NCBI GenBank assembly: GCA_030685015.1
Contig: JAUXWS010000058.1
Span: 1-62,538, forward strand
Source: a bacterium
GTDB lineage: Bacteria; CAIWAD01
Direction of reading: 5' to 3'
DNA: 62,538 bases
Shown here: positions 15,911-23,623 of the stretch, in pieces
How the letters are laid out: each line of letters begins with the position of its first letter
Position numbering within the stretch: position 1 is the stretch's first letter
Translations under genes and position numbers: made by a program
The notes under the pieces: model-generated
Databases searched by the model: none
Told to the model about the DNA's origin: nothing
Seen by the model: only the letters and a program-made list of their open reading frames with translations

Positions 15911-17916
15911 TCGAAGGGGTCCTCGCTGGTGGAGAGGAAGCTCTTGATGGACGCCACCTCGTGGCTCATGCGCCCGCCCGGGATGGCCTTCAGGAACTGG
16001 CGCCCGTACTTCTTGGTGGTGACCCGGCCGTCCAAAAGCAGGACCACGCCGCGGTCATCGTGCCGGCGGATCAGGCGTCCGAAGATTTGCTTCCACGTGA
16101 TCAGGGCGACGGGCAGGCTGTGGTGAAAGAACCAGCCCTTCGCATCGTGCTCGGCGATGTAGTCCATGACGGGATCCGCCGGCGAGGGAAAGGGCAGGCG
16201 GTCGAGGGCGACCAGGGACAAGCTCTCCCCAGGCACATCGATGCCCTGGAAGAAGGTCCTGGTGGCGAAAAGCACGCTGTGCACGTCCTCCTGAAACTGC
16301 TTGATGAGGAGGGTGGAGGGGGCGCTACCCTGGCGTAGGCAGCGGTAGCCGGCCCGCTCGAATTCCGGCGCCACCAGATCATGCGCGGCCCGCATTCCCT
16401 GGCTGGAGGTGAAGAGGAGCAGGGCCCGCCCCTGGGAGAGCAGCACGGCCTCGTGCAAGAGGTTGTGGACGCGGTCCCGGAACTCCGGCGCGTTCGGCTC
16501 GGGCAGGCCGGCCGGAACCACCAACAGGGCCGCCCGGTCGAAGTCAAAGGGGCTGGGCAGGATCACCTGCCGCGTTTCCACGGACAGGCCGATGCGCTCG
16601 CGGATGAAGGAGAAGTCGCTTCGCGTGGTGGTCAACGTGGCGCTGGTGGCGATGAAACTTGACACCCAGGGCAGCAGGGACTGGCGTACGAAGGCCGCGA
16701 TCGAGACCGGCTTGCCGCAGAGCTTCCACGTCTCGCCGGACGCGGACTCCACGCGTTCAGTCCAGTAAACCCACTCCGCGTGTTCCTGCCAGATGAGGGC
16801 CTTGACACGCCTGGCCAGCTGGCAGCATTGCTCTTCCTGGCGCTCCAGCTGCTTGAACTCCTTTGAGTCTTCCAGGTGCTGGCGCCTCAAGGCCTTCAGC
16901 TCGCGCAGAGCGTCGCGTAGGGCGTCCAGGATGGGGCCCTCATCAATCAAGCCCGCTTCCTTGATGCGGCCGCTGCCCGGGGCGCCGTGCGTGAAGCTCA
17001 TCTGCTTGATGGCGCGCGCGAGGTTCTCCGCCGCTTGGTCCAGGGCTTGGAATCCGCTCTGGGACAGGTGTCGCTTGAATCCGCGGAAGCTCCAGCGACC
17101 GATCTGCTCGCCGGCGAAGTCGCTGCCGATGTCCGGGATCTCGTGGGCCTCGTCGCAGATGAGGACATCGAAGGGCGGGACGACGCCGGCATTGCCGGCC
17201 GTGGCCTGCTGGACCATCAGGTGGGCGAAGAGCAGGTGATAATTGCAGACCACCACCTGCGCGTCCTCCGCTTCCGTCACGGCCGCCCGGTGGAAGCAGA
17301 GAAGCTTACAGCCGGCGCACTCGCTGGTGTCGGCCACGGAAAAGTGACGCCAGACGCGCGGGGAAACCCTGAAGGGGATCTCATTGGTGTCGCCCGTTGA
17401 TGTCGTGCCGGCCCAGGCCAGCACCTGGTCGAACTCGTCTTGGTCCTCGTCCGACACGGCGCCGGCGAAGAGCTGGCTCTTGTGCTCGTCGTGGCGGTCC
17501 TTGCATAAAAAGTTCGACCGGCCTTTGAGCAGGGTGAACTGGAACGGCTCGGGCAGGATGCCCGCCAGGAAAGGCAGGTCCTTCTGCACCAGCTGCTCCT
17601 GCAGGGCGATATTGGCCGTGGCGATGAGCACGCGCTGGCCCGTGGCCAGGGCGTGTTGGATGGCGGGCGCACAGTACGCCATGCCTTTCCCAGTCCCCGT
17701 CGGCGCCTCCACCAGCAGGTTGCTGCCGGTCGCCAGTGCCGCGGCCACCTCGCGCGCCATGATGAGCTGGCTCTCGCGTAGCATGTAGCCGGGGAGCTGC
17801 TGGGCCATCAGTCCACCTGGGCCGAAGATCTCGTCCATCGTGAGGGTCGGCTTCGGTTGGGCAGGCGGTGCTGATGCTTCAAGCAAGGCCGAGTAGTCCG
17901 TCGCGTCTTGGGGCAT
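15907..17916 (-). CDS. DinG/XPD-type Fe-S DNA helicase with acidic DPF tip
   Basis: 669 residues. Walker A is APTGTGKG (71-78) and the DEAH box is at 255-258. Four cysteines between them (C138, C200, C203, C207; SECAGCKLLC) form the iron-sulfur cluster site of the XPD/DinG family. Helicase motifs continue to FGRLIRRHDDRG near residue 620. The protein ends STSEDPFE. Likely unwinds forked DNA or R-loops in replication or recombination. Upstream, an unusually strong hairpin separates it from the ssDNA-binding protein gene. Confidence 0.9.
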   Translation of the reverse strand: MPQDATDYSALLEASAPPAQPKPTLTMDEIFGPGGLMAQQLPGYMLRESQLIMAREVAAALATGSNLLVEAPTGTGKGMAYCAPAIQHALATGQRVLIATANIALQEQLVQKDLPFLAGILPEPFQFTLLKGRSNFLCKDRHDEHKSQLFAGAVSDEDQDEFDQVLAWAGTTSTGDTNEIPFRVSPRVWRHFSVADTSECAGCKLLCFHRAAVTEAEDAQVVVCNYHLLFAHLMVQQATAGNAGVVPPFDVLICDEAHEIPDIGSDFAGEQIGRWSFRGFKRHLSQSGFQALDQAAENLARAIKQMSFTHGAPGSGRIKEAGLIDEGPILDALRDALRELKALRRQHLEDSKEFKQLERQEEQCCQLARRVKALIWQEHAEWVYWTERVESASGETWKLCGKPVSIAAFVRQSLLPWVSSFIATSATLTTTRSDFSFIRERIGLSVETRQVILPSPFDFDRAALLVVPAGLPEPNAPEFRDRVHNLLHEAVLLSQGRALLLFTSSQGMRAAHDLVAPEFERAGYRCLRQGSAPSTLLIKQFQEDVHSVLFATRTFFQGIDVPGESLSLVALDRLPFPSPADPVMDYIAEHDAKGWFFHHSLPVALITWKQIFGRLIRRHDDRGVVLLLDGRVTTKKYGRQFLKAIPGGRMSHEVASIKSFLSTSEDPFE

Positions 17917-17946
17917 GATTTCTCACTGGCATTCGTGGCGTGGAGT

Positions 17947-17987
17947 GGGCCCGGCCGGCATGAGATGCGCGTGTGCCGACCGGGCCC
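17947..17987 (-). other. Strong GC hairpin between ssDNA-binding protein and DinG genes
   Basis: GGGCCCGGCCGGCA (17947-17960) and TGCCGACCGGGCCC (17974-17987) pair at 13 of 14 positions across a 13-base loop. No T-run follows on the minus strand, so it is more likely an RNA-stability or processing element, for example protecting the upstream highly needed ssDNA-binding mRNA, than a full terminator. Confidence 0.5.
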
Positions 17988-18008
17988 GGGACGTGGGGGC
18001 TGCAGGGA

Positions 18009-18758
18009 CTAGTTGAAGGGGTCTTCATCGCCCGGCGCGCCGCCACCATCCGCCGCCGCGTGGCGCGCGGCCTCTTCCTCCTGCGTGACCCAGCTCTGGG
18101 CCGCCGCGAGGTGTTTGGCGGGGAGGTCGCGGATCTTGGCGATGGAGAACTTGGCCAGGAAGTCGCCCATCATCTGGCCGCCCTGGGCGTCGCCCAGCGT
18201 GGCCTTCAGCGCCTTGAGGCGGGCGATGAGCGCGTCGCCATCTGTCTGGGTGAGGATGGCCGCGGGCTCGGGCTTGGTGGACTTGGCGCCATCATCGCTG
18301 CCGTCCGACGTCAGGTCGAAGAGGTCCAAGGCGTCGAGCTGGACGCGCAGGGCGGGGGTGATGGTGGCCTCGGGCAAGACAGTGTAGCTCGTGTCCTTGG
18401 CCTTCGTGCCGGTGCGTTCGATCTCGAAGATCTGGCTGTCGACGCCGTACTTGGTGTCCATCTTGGACACCTGCTTGTAGAAGGTCTTCGAGTTCTCCAG
18501 GACCTTCACGGCCTTGAGGATGTAGGCGCCGTTCTTGTTCTCCAGCACGGCCACGTTCATGCTGGTCTTGAGCGTCTTCTCCTTCCCGCAGCCTTCCGTC
18601 CAGGGGTGGTAAGTCGTGCCATCCCAATAGACCTCGCGGATGTGGGGCTCGCCCAGGAAGGCGACCAGGTGCTTGTCACCGTCCTCAAACTTGAGGTAGC
18701 GCCCGCTCTGCAGGTCGTGCTCCTCGTAGCTCTTGTTCATGCCATCGAACCGGCCCAT
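18009..18758 (-). CDS. Probable phage single-stranded DNA-binding protein
   Basis: 249 residues from the ATG at 18758, with AAGGAGG seven bases upstream. The N-terminal half looks like phage ssDNA-binding proteins: aromatic and basic residues in YLKFEDGDKHLVAFL, then EVYWDGTTYHPWTEG. It is followed by a helical Ala/Lys-rich part. The C-terminus is acidic and ends GDEDPFN, comparable to the partner-recruiting tail of SSB and T7 gp2.5. Position between the early small gene and the helicases supports a role in replication. The exact family is not certain. Confidence 0.6.
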   Translation of the reverse strand: MGRFDGMNKSYEEHDLQSGRYLKFEDGDKHLVAFLGEPHIREVYWDGTTYHPWTEGCGKEKTLKTSMNVAVLENKNGAYILKAVKVLENSKTFYKQVSKMDTKYGVDSQIFEIERTGTKAKDTSYTVLPEATITPALRVQLDALDLFDLTSDGSDDGAKSTKPEPAAILTQTDGDALIARLKALKATLGDAQGGQMMGDFLAKFSIAKIRDLPAKHLAAAQSWVTQEEEAARHAAADGGGAPGDEDPFN

Positions 18759-18782
18759 GATGGGTCCTCCTTGTGGTGTGGA

Positions 18783-19094
18783 TTAGTGCTTGAGCTCGTG
18801 TCTGGACTTCGTCTCGATGACGGAGAGGAGGTGCAGGATGGCCGGGTGCCGGCGCAGGTTGATCACGGTGGGCTTGGGCTCGTCGGCGCCGCTCTCGCGC
18901 AGGTCGGCCAGTGGCGCCATGCAGGAGCGGTAGGCCTTTTCCACGGAGCGGCTGATGGCGAACACGACCGGGTCCCGGGTCGGGTGCTCGGCGACGATGC
19001 CGCCGACGGTCAGGGCCAGCTCCAGGAAGGCGCCGCGCACGCGGGCTTCGATCTGGTCGACCTTGGTGGCGTCTGTGGGTGTGGGCTCGGACAT
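18783..19094 (-). CDS. Hypothetical small protein
   Basis: 103 residues from the ATG at 19094, preceded by GAAGGAGAG. Helical, with VDQIEARVRGAFLELALTVG near the N-terminus and INLRRHPAILHLLSVIETK near the C-terminus. No family recognised. It is the first gene behind copy 2 of the 44-bp repeat and just upstream of the ssDNA-binding protein gene. Confidence 0.6.
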   Translation of the reverse strand: MSEPTPTDATKVDQIEARVRGAFLELALTVGGIVAEHPTRDPVVFAISRSVEKAYRSCMAPLADLRESGADEPKPTVINLRRHPAILHLLSVIETKSRHELKH

Positions 19095-19112
19095 CCTGTC
19101 TCTCCTTCGTCC

Positions 19113-19156
19113 TTTCCCACCAAAGGGGCGGCGAAAAGGCCGAAATCGGACAGGGG
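19113..19156 (-). promoter_or_regulatory. 44-bp repeated element, copy 2 (candidate promoter/leader)
   Basis: Differs from 8404-8447 at one base. It begins at the base after the stop codon of the sigma-like gene (19157) and ends 18 bases before the ATG at 19094. The minus-strand sequence starts CCCCTGTCCGATTTCGG. See copy 1 for the shared spacing argument. Confidence 0.6.
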
Positions 19157-19864
19157 TCAGGAGATTCTCTCTCCTTTTTGACGCAACCGTTTCAGCAGCC
19201 TGTTGTGGCGTTTCTGCGTGGTGTCGTAGGCTTCGCCCAACATGGATGCCATCTCTTGCAGCGAGTACCCGTAGACGTAGAGACCGACCAGCAGGCCACG
19301 TTCGGCATCGGTGAGAGGCATGTCCTGGATCAGGTCCTGAAGGGATTGGTAGGCGTCGACGCGCTCATCCGGGACATGATCTTGCATGACGACTTCGTCG
19401 GGCGCGACGTTCACCTTCGCCACACGCTGGTAGTCCCTCAGCCCAAGGGCCACGCGAAGTCTCAGCTTCGTGTCGCGCAAGAGCTCATGCGCCAAACACG
19501 GGTCCGTCAGGCGCCCTTCCCCCAGTCCCATCAGGGTTTCCAGAAACGCCATGATCACGGAGCTCTCGGTCTCTTCCAGGCTGCTGCCCGTCATGCGATA
19601 GCGACCAGCCAAGGCCTGCAGTGCCGGGGCGTAGGAGACGAGCAGCCAGAGTTGGATGCTGGCGGCTTCCGGCATGCCCGCCTGCAGGTGGCGAATGCAG
19701 GCGGAAAGGGCCGCGTGACGAGCCTGTTGTTGAGTCTTGGCTGCTGGTCCCAGCAGAGCCAGGAAGTCCGACAACGTGGGCGGCAAAGCCGGCTCGCGAG
19801 CCGCGAGGGCGAGGTAGTTGGTGGTGGACGCGGGTGTGAAGGCGTCTTGTCTGGTGGGCAGCAT
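19157..19864 (-). CDS. Phage-encoded sigma-70-like transcription factor
   Basis: 235 residues from the ATG at 19864. A sigma region 4-like helix-turn-helix lies near residues 172-230: IQDMPLTDAERGLLVGLYVY, GYSLQEMASMLG, then TQKRHNRLLKRLRQKG. A region 2-like stretch lies near 70-115 (LWLLVSYAPALQALAGRYRM). The spacing fits the short two-domain (ECF-like) sigma factors. It heads the replication module, and a repeated element begins at the base after its stop codon. It could redirect host RNA polymerase to element promoters. A sigma-like protein of another phage class (for example a DNA packaging HTH protein) is less likely. Confidence 0.65.
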   Translation of the reverse strand: MLPTRQDAFTPASTTNYLALAAREPALPPTLSDFLALLGPAAKTQQQARHAALSACIRHLQAGMPEAASIQLWLLVSYAPALQALAGRYRMTGSSLEETESSVIMAFLETLMGLGEGRLTDPCLAHELLRDTKLRLRVALGLRDYQRVAKVNVAPDEVVMQDHVPDERVDAYQSLQDLIQDMPLTDAERGLLVGLYVYGYSLQEMASMLGEAYDTTQKRHNRLLKRLRQKGERIS

Positions 19865-20451
19865 GATGGCTCCAGCGCTGGGTCAGCGCCGGCGCGTAGC
19901 CGCCAGGAGGCATGATCAAGACCCGGGCGCTGGTGCGCGCCGGGCCGACAGAGTTGTGGGTGTGGACAGAGTCCGCCCAGGAGACCCACAGACATGGATC
20001 ACCCGACCCGTGCATTTCACGGGAATGGATTGGGCATGAGGAAGCCCGGGCGGACAAGTCCCTGCTTAAGCCTGGTAATCAGCCAGGCCTTGACTGTCGG
20101 TCCGGGTTAGAAGAGGATCAGCAGAACGGATCGGGAGAGGGCGCAATGATGAACGCGCCGATGATCGGCGGGGGGCTGGAATCTATTCGGGCAAGACATG
20201 ATTGGCTCCAGGCGTGCGGCTCGTGTGAGGCTACGGGAGCCAAGATACGAGGGGGTGAAACACGAACCGGAGGCCCCGTTGATGGACGGGGGCTTCCGAG
20301 GCAAGTCTTCTGCAAACCGTGCTCGGTATGGCCTACAGCCCGCTCCAGCAGCGGCTGCGCGGTTTTCGAGAAGCCAATTTTCAATGTGATCAAGTGCTTA
20401 GGCGAACGCTGCGGCTTTGTACGTCAGCACTGAAGGAGAAGTTGGCGAGGA
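19865..20451. other. Non-coding region between sigma gene and cassette array
   Basis: About 590 bases. No frame looks like a gene on either strand; open frames are short and lack ribosome sites. It should contain the promoter of the sigma-led module on the minus strand, but I cannot point to -35/-10 boxes. Its right end passes into a degenerate attC edge where the expected TAACGGTGG core is replaced by unrelated bases, so this may be the scar where the cassette array joins the phage module. Confidence 0.4.
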
Positions 20452-20572
20452 CATTGGCTCCGCAGCATCAGCCGCGACGCGCCTGGCGCGACGCTTGTCC
20501 TTTCCTACCGACGTTTCTTATCCCTTCCGACTGCAAGCGCCGTGACAGGCGCAAAGTCGGCTGCAAGCAGTG
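20452..20572 (-). repeat. attC site, left portion, split by the IS
   Basis: Shares the CAGCCGCGACGCG, GCAAGCGCCGTGACAGG and GTCGGCTGCAAGCAGTG blocks of the other attC sites. The outer core at the left is lost (degenerate). At 20572 the site stops at AGTG, and the remainder (TTAGATC) resumes at 22181 on the other side of the IS. Together they form the attC of the cassette carrying the HEPN gene at 22201-23475. Confidence 0.8.
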
Positions 20573-20647
20573 ATCTTCATAGAGGTCTCCTCCCTGCGCG
20601 CATCACCCGATACGCGTGGGGTATCCCAACCCAGAAAGGAGGAGACC

Positions 20648-21691
20648 ATGCGATTCTACCCAGGCCAGCACACGTTCACCTGCGGAGTCGACTTGCACGC
20701 CAGCACCATGTATCTCTGCATGCTGGACTCGGCCGGTGAAATCCGCTTGCACCAGAATCTGCCCGCCGACCCGGCGGCCTTCCTGGACGCCATCGCGCCC
20801 TTTCGTGACGACCTCGTCGTCGGCGCCGAGTGCATGTTCACATGGTACTGGCTGGCGGATCTCTGCCACGCCGAAGGCATCGCCTTTGTTCTCGGCCACG
20901 CCCTCTACATGAAAGCCATCCACGGTGCCAAAGCCAAGAACGACAAGCTGGACGCCAGGAAACTCGCCGTCCTCTTGAGAAGCGGGGCCTTTCCCATGGC
21001 CTACGCCTACCCCGCCGGCATGCGCTCCACGCGCGATCTCTTGCGCCGCCGCACCAACCTGGTCCGCTTCCGCGCCGACCTCTTGGCCCATGTCGCCAAC
21101 ACCAACAGCCAGGCCAACCTCTCGGCCCTGGCCTTGAGCGGCAGACGCCGCGCCGCCGCGCCTCAGGTGATCGAGCGCCTTCACGATCCCATGACCCGCC
21201 GCGCCGTGGAGCTGGACATTGACATCATCCAATTCCTGGACCAGCAGATCACCACCTTGGAGCGCGAACTTCTGGTCAAGGCGCAGGCCGATCAACCCCG
21301 CACGCTGGACCTCTTGCGCACCGTCCCCGGCATCGGTCCCATCCTGGCCATGACCATCATGTACGAGATCCATGACCTGACCCGCTTTCCCCGCGTCCAG
21401 GACTTCGTCTCTTATGCCCGGCTCGTGGCCTGTGCCCATGAATCCGGCGGAAAGAGGAGCGGGTCCGGCGGCCGCAAGATCGGCAACCCCTTCTTGAAGT
21501 GGGCCTTCTCCGAAGCCGCCGTCAGCCAGCTGCGCCTCGATGCCGGAATCCGCACCTACCGAAACCGCTTGGTCAAGAAGCATGGCAAGGGCAAGTCCCT
21601 GTCCATCCTGGCCCATCGAATTGGAAGGACCGTCTACCACATGTTGAAACGCAGCGAAACCTTCGATCGGGCCCGCTTCCTGGCGGCGTGA
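20648..21691 (+). CDS. IS110-family DEDD transposase
   Basis: 347 residues from the ATG at 20648 with an excellent ribosome site (AAAGGAGGAG). N-terminal RuvC-like DEDD domain: GVDLH (Asp near 15), GAECMFTWY (Glu), KNDKLDARK (Asp pair). The central helical region is followed by the Tnp_20 domain with VPGIGPILAMTI and the serine-containing ESGGKRSGSGGRKIGNP, which carries the catalytic Ser of the family. Acts with an RNA guide in characterised family members. Intact, with no frameshift, so the element may be active. Confidence 0.92.
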   Translation: MRFYPGQHTFTCGVDLHASTMYLCMLDSAGEIRLHQNLPADPAAFLDAIAPFRDDLVVGAECMFTWYWLADLCHAEGIAFVLGHALYMKAIHGAKAKNDKLDARKLAVLLRSGAFPMAYAYPAGMRSTRDLLRRRTNLVRFRADLLAHVANTNSQANLSALALSGRRRAAAPQVIERLHDPMTRRAVELDIDIIQFLDQQITTLERELLVKAQADQPRTLDLLRTVPGIGPILAMTIMYEIHDLTRFPRVQDFVSYARLVACAHESGGKRSGSGGRKIGNPFLKWAFSEAAVSQLRLDAGIRTYRNRLVKKHGKGKSLSILAHRIGRTVYHMLKRSETFDRARFLAA

Positions 21692-22164
21692 TCGATCTCG
21701 GGCGGCCCAGCCCGACGTCTAACTGGACGACAAGGGGCGAACCGGCGACGACCGCCGATCCGATTCCTGGAGAACCGGATCGACAACCCTGGGGCCACGA
21801 CCCCGACCGCGGTCTTCGGACACAAGGCCCCGAGCCCCAGCAGTGATTGGCGGGCCACCCGATCCAAAGCCGGAAGGGATTGAGGAAAGGATCCTGCCCC
21901 ATCCCCGAGCCTGCAACAAACTGGACGGCAACCGCCGAGCCCAAGCAGTGACAAGGCCGGTACGTGGGCACCGATGGATTTCTAGGGCGCCAAGAGCACG
22001 GCTCTTGCCGGATCGGCACTGCCGATTCGTGACCCTCAATAGGTGTTTGGTGCAGGATTCCCACCCTGTGCCTGCCAATGAAACCAAGTCGGGATTCGCC
22101 TCAATCCCTTCGCATCAAAGAACCGAAGAAAAGTCGGAAGGGGCCCTTGCGCGCCCTTGACTCT
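21692..22164 (+). ncRNA. Candidate bridge RNA region of the IS
   Basis: 470 non-coding bases between the transposase stop and the right inverted repeat, the position where IS1111-type elements encode their guide RNA. The region contains related blocks ending CGAGCCCcAGCAGTGA (to 21846) and CGAGCCCaAGCAGTGA (to 21951). Their AGCAGTGAT and AAGCAGTGA parts match the left insertion junction (attC AAGCAGTG joined to the IS start ATC). Near 21718 it also has TCTAAC, complementary to the right flank GTTAGA. These are plausible guide segments; folding and boundaries were not computed. Confidence 0.5.
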
Positions 22165-22200
22165 GGAGACCTCATAAGTGTTAGATCTTTTTGAAATGTG

Positions 22201-23475
22201 TCATTCATATTTTTTCGCATTTAATTGAAGGCAGAATGCTTCATGCAAAACATAAACAGTTTCATCATTTATAACCGCCAAAAGTGCGTAGATAGCGAGC
22301 CTTTCTAACTCTAAATGATCTGAACGTTCAATGCTTGTGTAGGCGGCGTGCACTATCCTAGATCGTAAGTCATACAATCTTCTCGCTGATTTGGCAATTT
22401 GCATACGCTGATCTTTGTTATTGCCTATTAATAATGCCAATCTATCTGAAAAGCGTTCCACGGTAGATTCACTTCCGTCCGGTATCAACAATCTCTCAAT
22501 TGCAATGGCACAACCGAGAAAGGCTTGATCCAGTCTAGGAGCAACTACTGATCTTCCGAGGGAAATAGCGGCACTTAGAGTTGCCGATTCTAGAGAATTC
22601 CAGGTTTTTCTTACTCTCGATAGTGGAGCAACTAATTTGCTAATATTTATAACTTTACACAATCTAGCGTAAACATCCTTGTCAAAAACAAATGGCCGCT
22701 CAAATCCATGCAATTCGTTTGTCGTATTGAAGGACCCACTTGGTGTACCAATTGAAATTGTCCATGACCGATTTGAACTAACCTCTTCAGGTAAGCCGAA
22801 AATCCTCTTCTCAGAGTAATTATAGAACATTGATGAAAATGCACGAACAGCATTGATTATATATTCGACCATTATTTTAGAGTGATTAATGCACTGCTGC
22901 TTGTGAGCTCGCACAACCACCCTGGCGTAGCAATTGCCGTTCCCTATTGCCATATGTATGCATCTTAGCCCTAGTCCTCTTTGAGATTCCTGATCGTCAG
23001 CCTCTCCAGGGAATGCATAACTCATCACGCATCTTGTTGATTCAGCTAAAGCCATCTCTAGCGGCAAGAAACGAATGGCACCTATCTCAAATGCACCTTT
23101 CATGTCCAGATTTATTATGGGGTGAAATACGATCCAGTCTCCAATATCTTCTTTGACTCTTTTGATAATGCTCGTTTTTATCTCTTCACGATCAATTGTG
23201 CGATTATCACTAAAATACTTAGCGATCACCAATTTTTTCACTTCGTTTTCTATTGCTTCTTGTCCCACAAGTTCTGCGAGGTCTTCATCTTTTAATAGCT
23301 CATGAACAGCTTCATTAAACAAGATACATCCATTGTCCCTGATTGTAATTGATCCGTGGTCTTGAGAAGAAATAACTCGCAAATTGGTTTTCGGATCGGA
23401 CAAGTTCATGCCCGGTTCAGCAAACTGTTGAGACTCCGTTAGTGCTCTTGCGACTTTACTCAGATCGTAGCTCAT
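22201..23475 (-). CDS. Cassette gene: ApeA-like HEPN protein
   Basis: 424 residues from the ATG at 23475. The C-terminal third has the HEPN ribonuclease motif R-x4-H (RSRIVHAAY, residues 371-376), preceded by CAIAIERLLIPDGSESTVER and FSDRLALLIG, the pattern of ApeA-like HEPN domains. The N-terminal 250 residues have no recognised domain. HEPN proteins of this kind usually cut RNA and serve in abortive infection. AT-rich relative to the host; its downstream attC is the one interrupted by the IS. Confidence 0.7.
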   Translation of the reverse strand: MSYDLSKVARALTESQQFAEPGMNLSDPKTNLRVISSQDHGSITIRDNGCILFNEAVHELLKDEDLAELVGQEAIENEVKKLVIAKYFSDNRTIDREEIKTSIIKRVKEDIGDWIVFHPIINLDMKGAFEIGAIRFLPLEMALAESTRCVMSYAFPGEADDQESQRGLGLRCIHMAIGNGNCYARVVVRAHKQQCINHSKIMVEYIINAVRAFSSMFYNYSEKRIFGLPEEVSSNRSWTISIGTPSGSFNTTNELHGFERPFVFDKDVYARLCKVINISKLVAPLSRVRKTWNSLESATLSAAISLGRSVVAPRLDQAFLGCAIAIERLLIPDGSESTVERFSDRLALLIGNNKDQRMQIAKSARRLYDLRSRIVHAAYTSIERSDHLELERLAIYALLAVINDETVYVLHEAFCLQLNAKKYE

Positions 23476-23497
23476 GAGCTTTCCGTAGTTTTGATAG

Positions 23498-23623
23498 ACC
23501 TAACGGTGGCTTCAGCCGCGACGCGTTTGGCGCGGCGCTTGCCTTCTCCCACCAGCGCTTCGTTATCCCTTCCGACTGCAAGCGCCGTGACAGGCGCAAA
23601 GTCGGCTGCAAGCAGTGTTAGGC
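23498..23623 (-). repeat. attC site
   Basis: 126 bp bounded by ACCTAAC and GTTAGGC, both fitting the integron core-site consensus (RYYYAAC/GTTRRRY), with long imperfect complementary arms including GGCTTCAGCCGCGAC and GTCGGCTGCAAGC. Orientation follows the minus-strand gene upstream (TIR gene), whose TAA stop lies inside the core. Confidence 0.9.

Larger units (their letters stand above)
20573..22180 (+). mobile_element. IS110-family (IS1111-like) insertion sequence inserted in an attC site
   Basis: About 1.6 kb. Both flanks are attC sequence: ...GCAAGCAGTG on the left and TTAGATC on the right, with AGTG present at both ends. Subterminal inverted repeats GAGGTCTCC (20582-20590) and GGAGACCTC (22165-22173) lie a few bases inside the ends, as in the IS1111 subgroup. 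The transposase has only 75 bases before it but about 490 non-coding bases after it, again the IS1111 layout. IS1111-attC elements are known to target integron recombination sites at this position. Confidence 0.8.

Noticed and set aside
19912-20433. Plus-strand frame of 173 codons before the IS
   Set aside because: No ribosome site, mixed composition and no resemblance to known proteins; it runs toward a degenerate attC edge.
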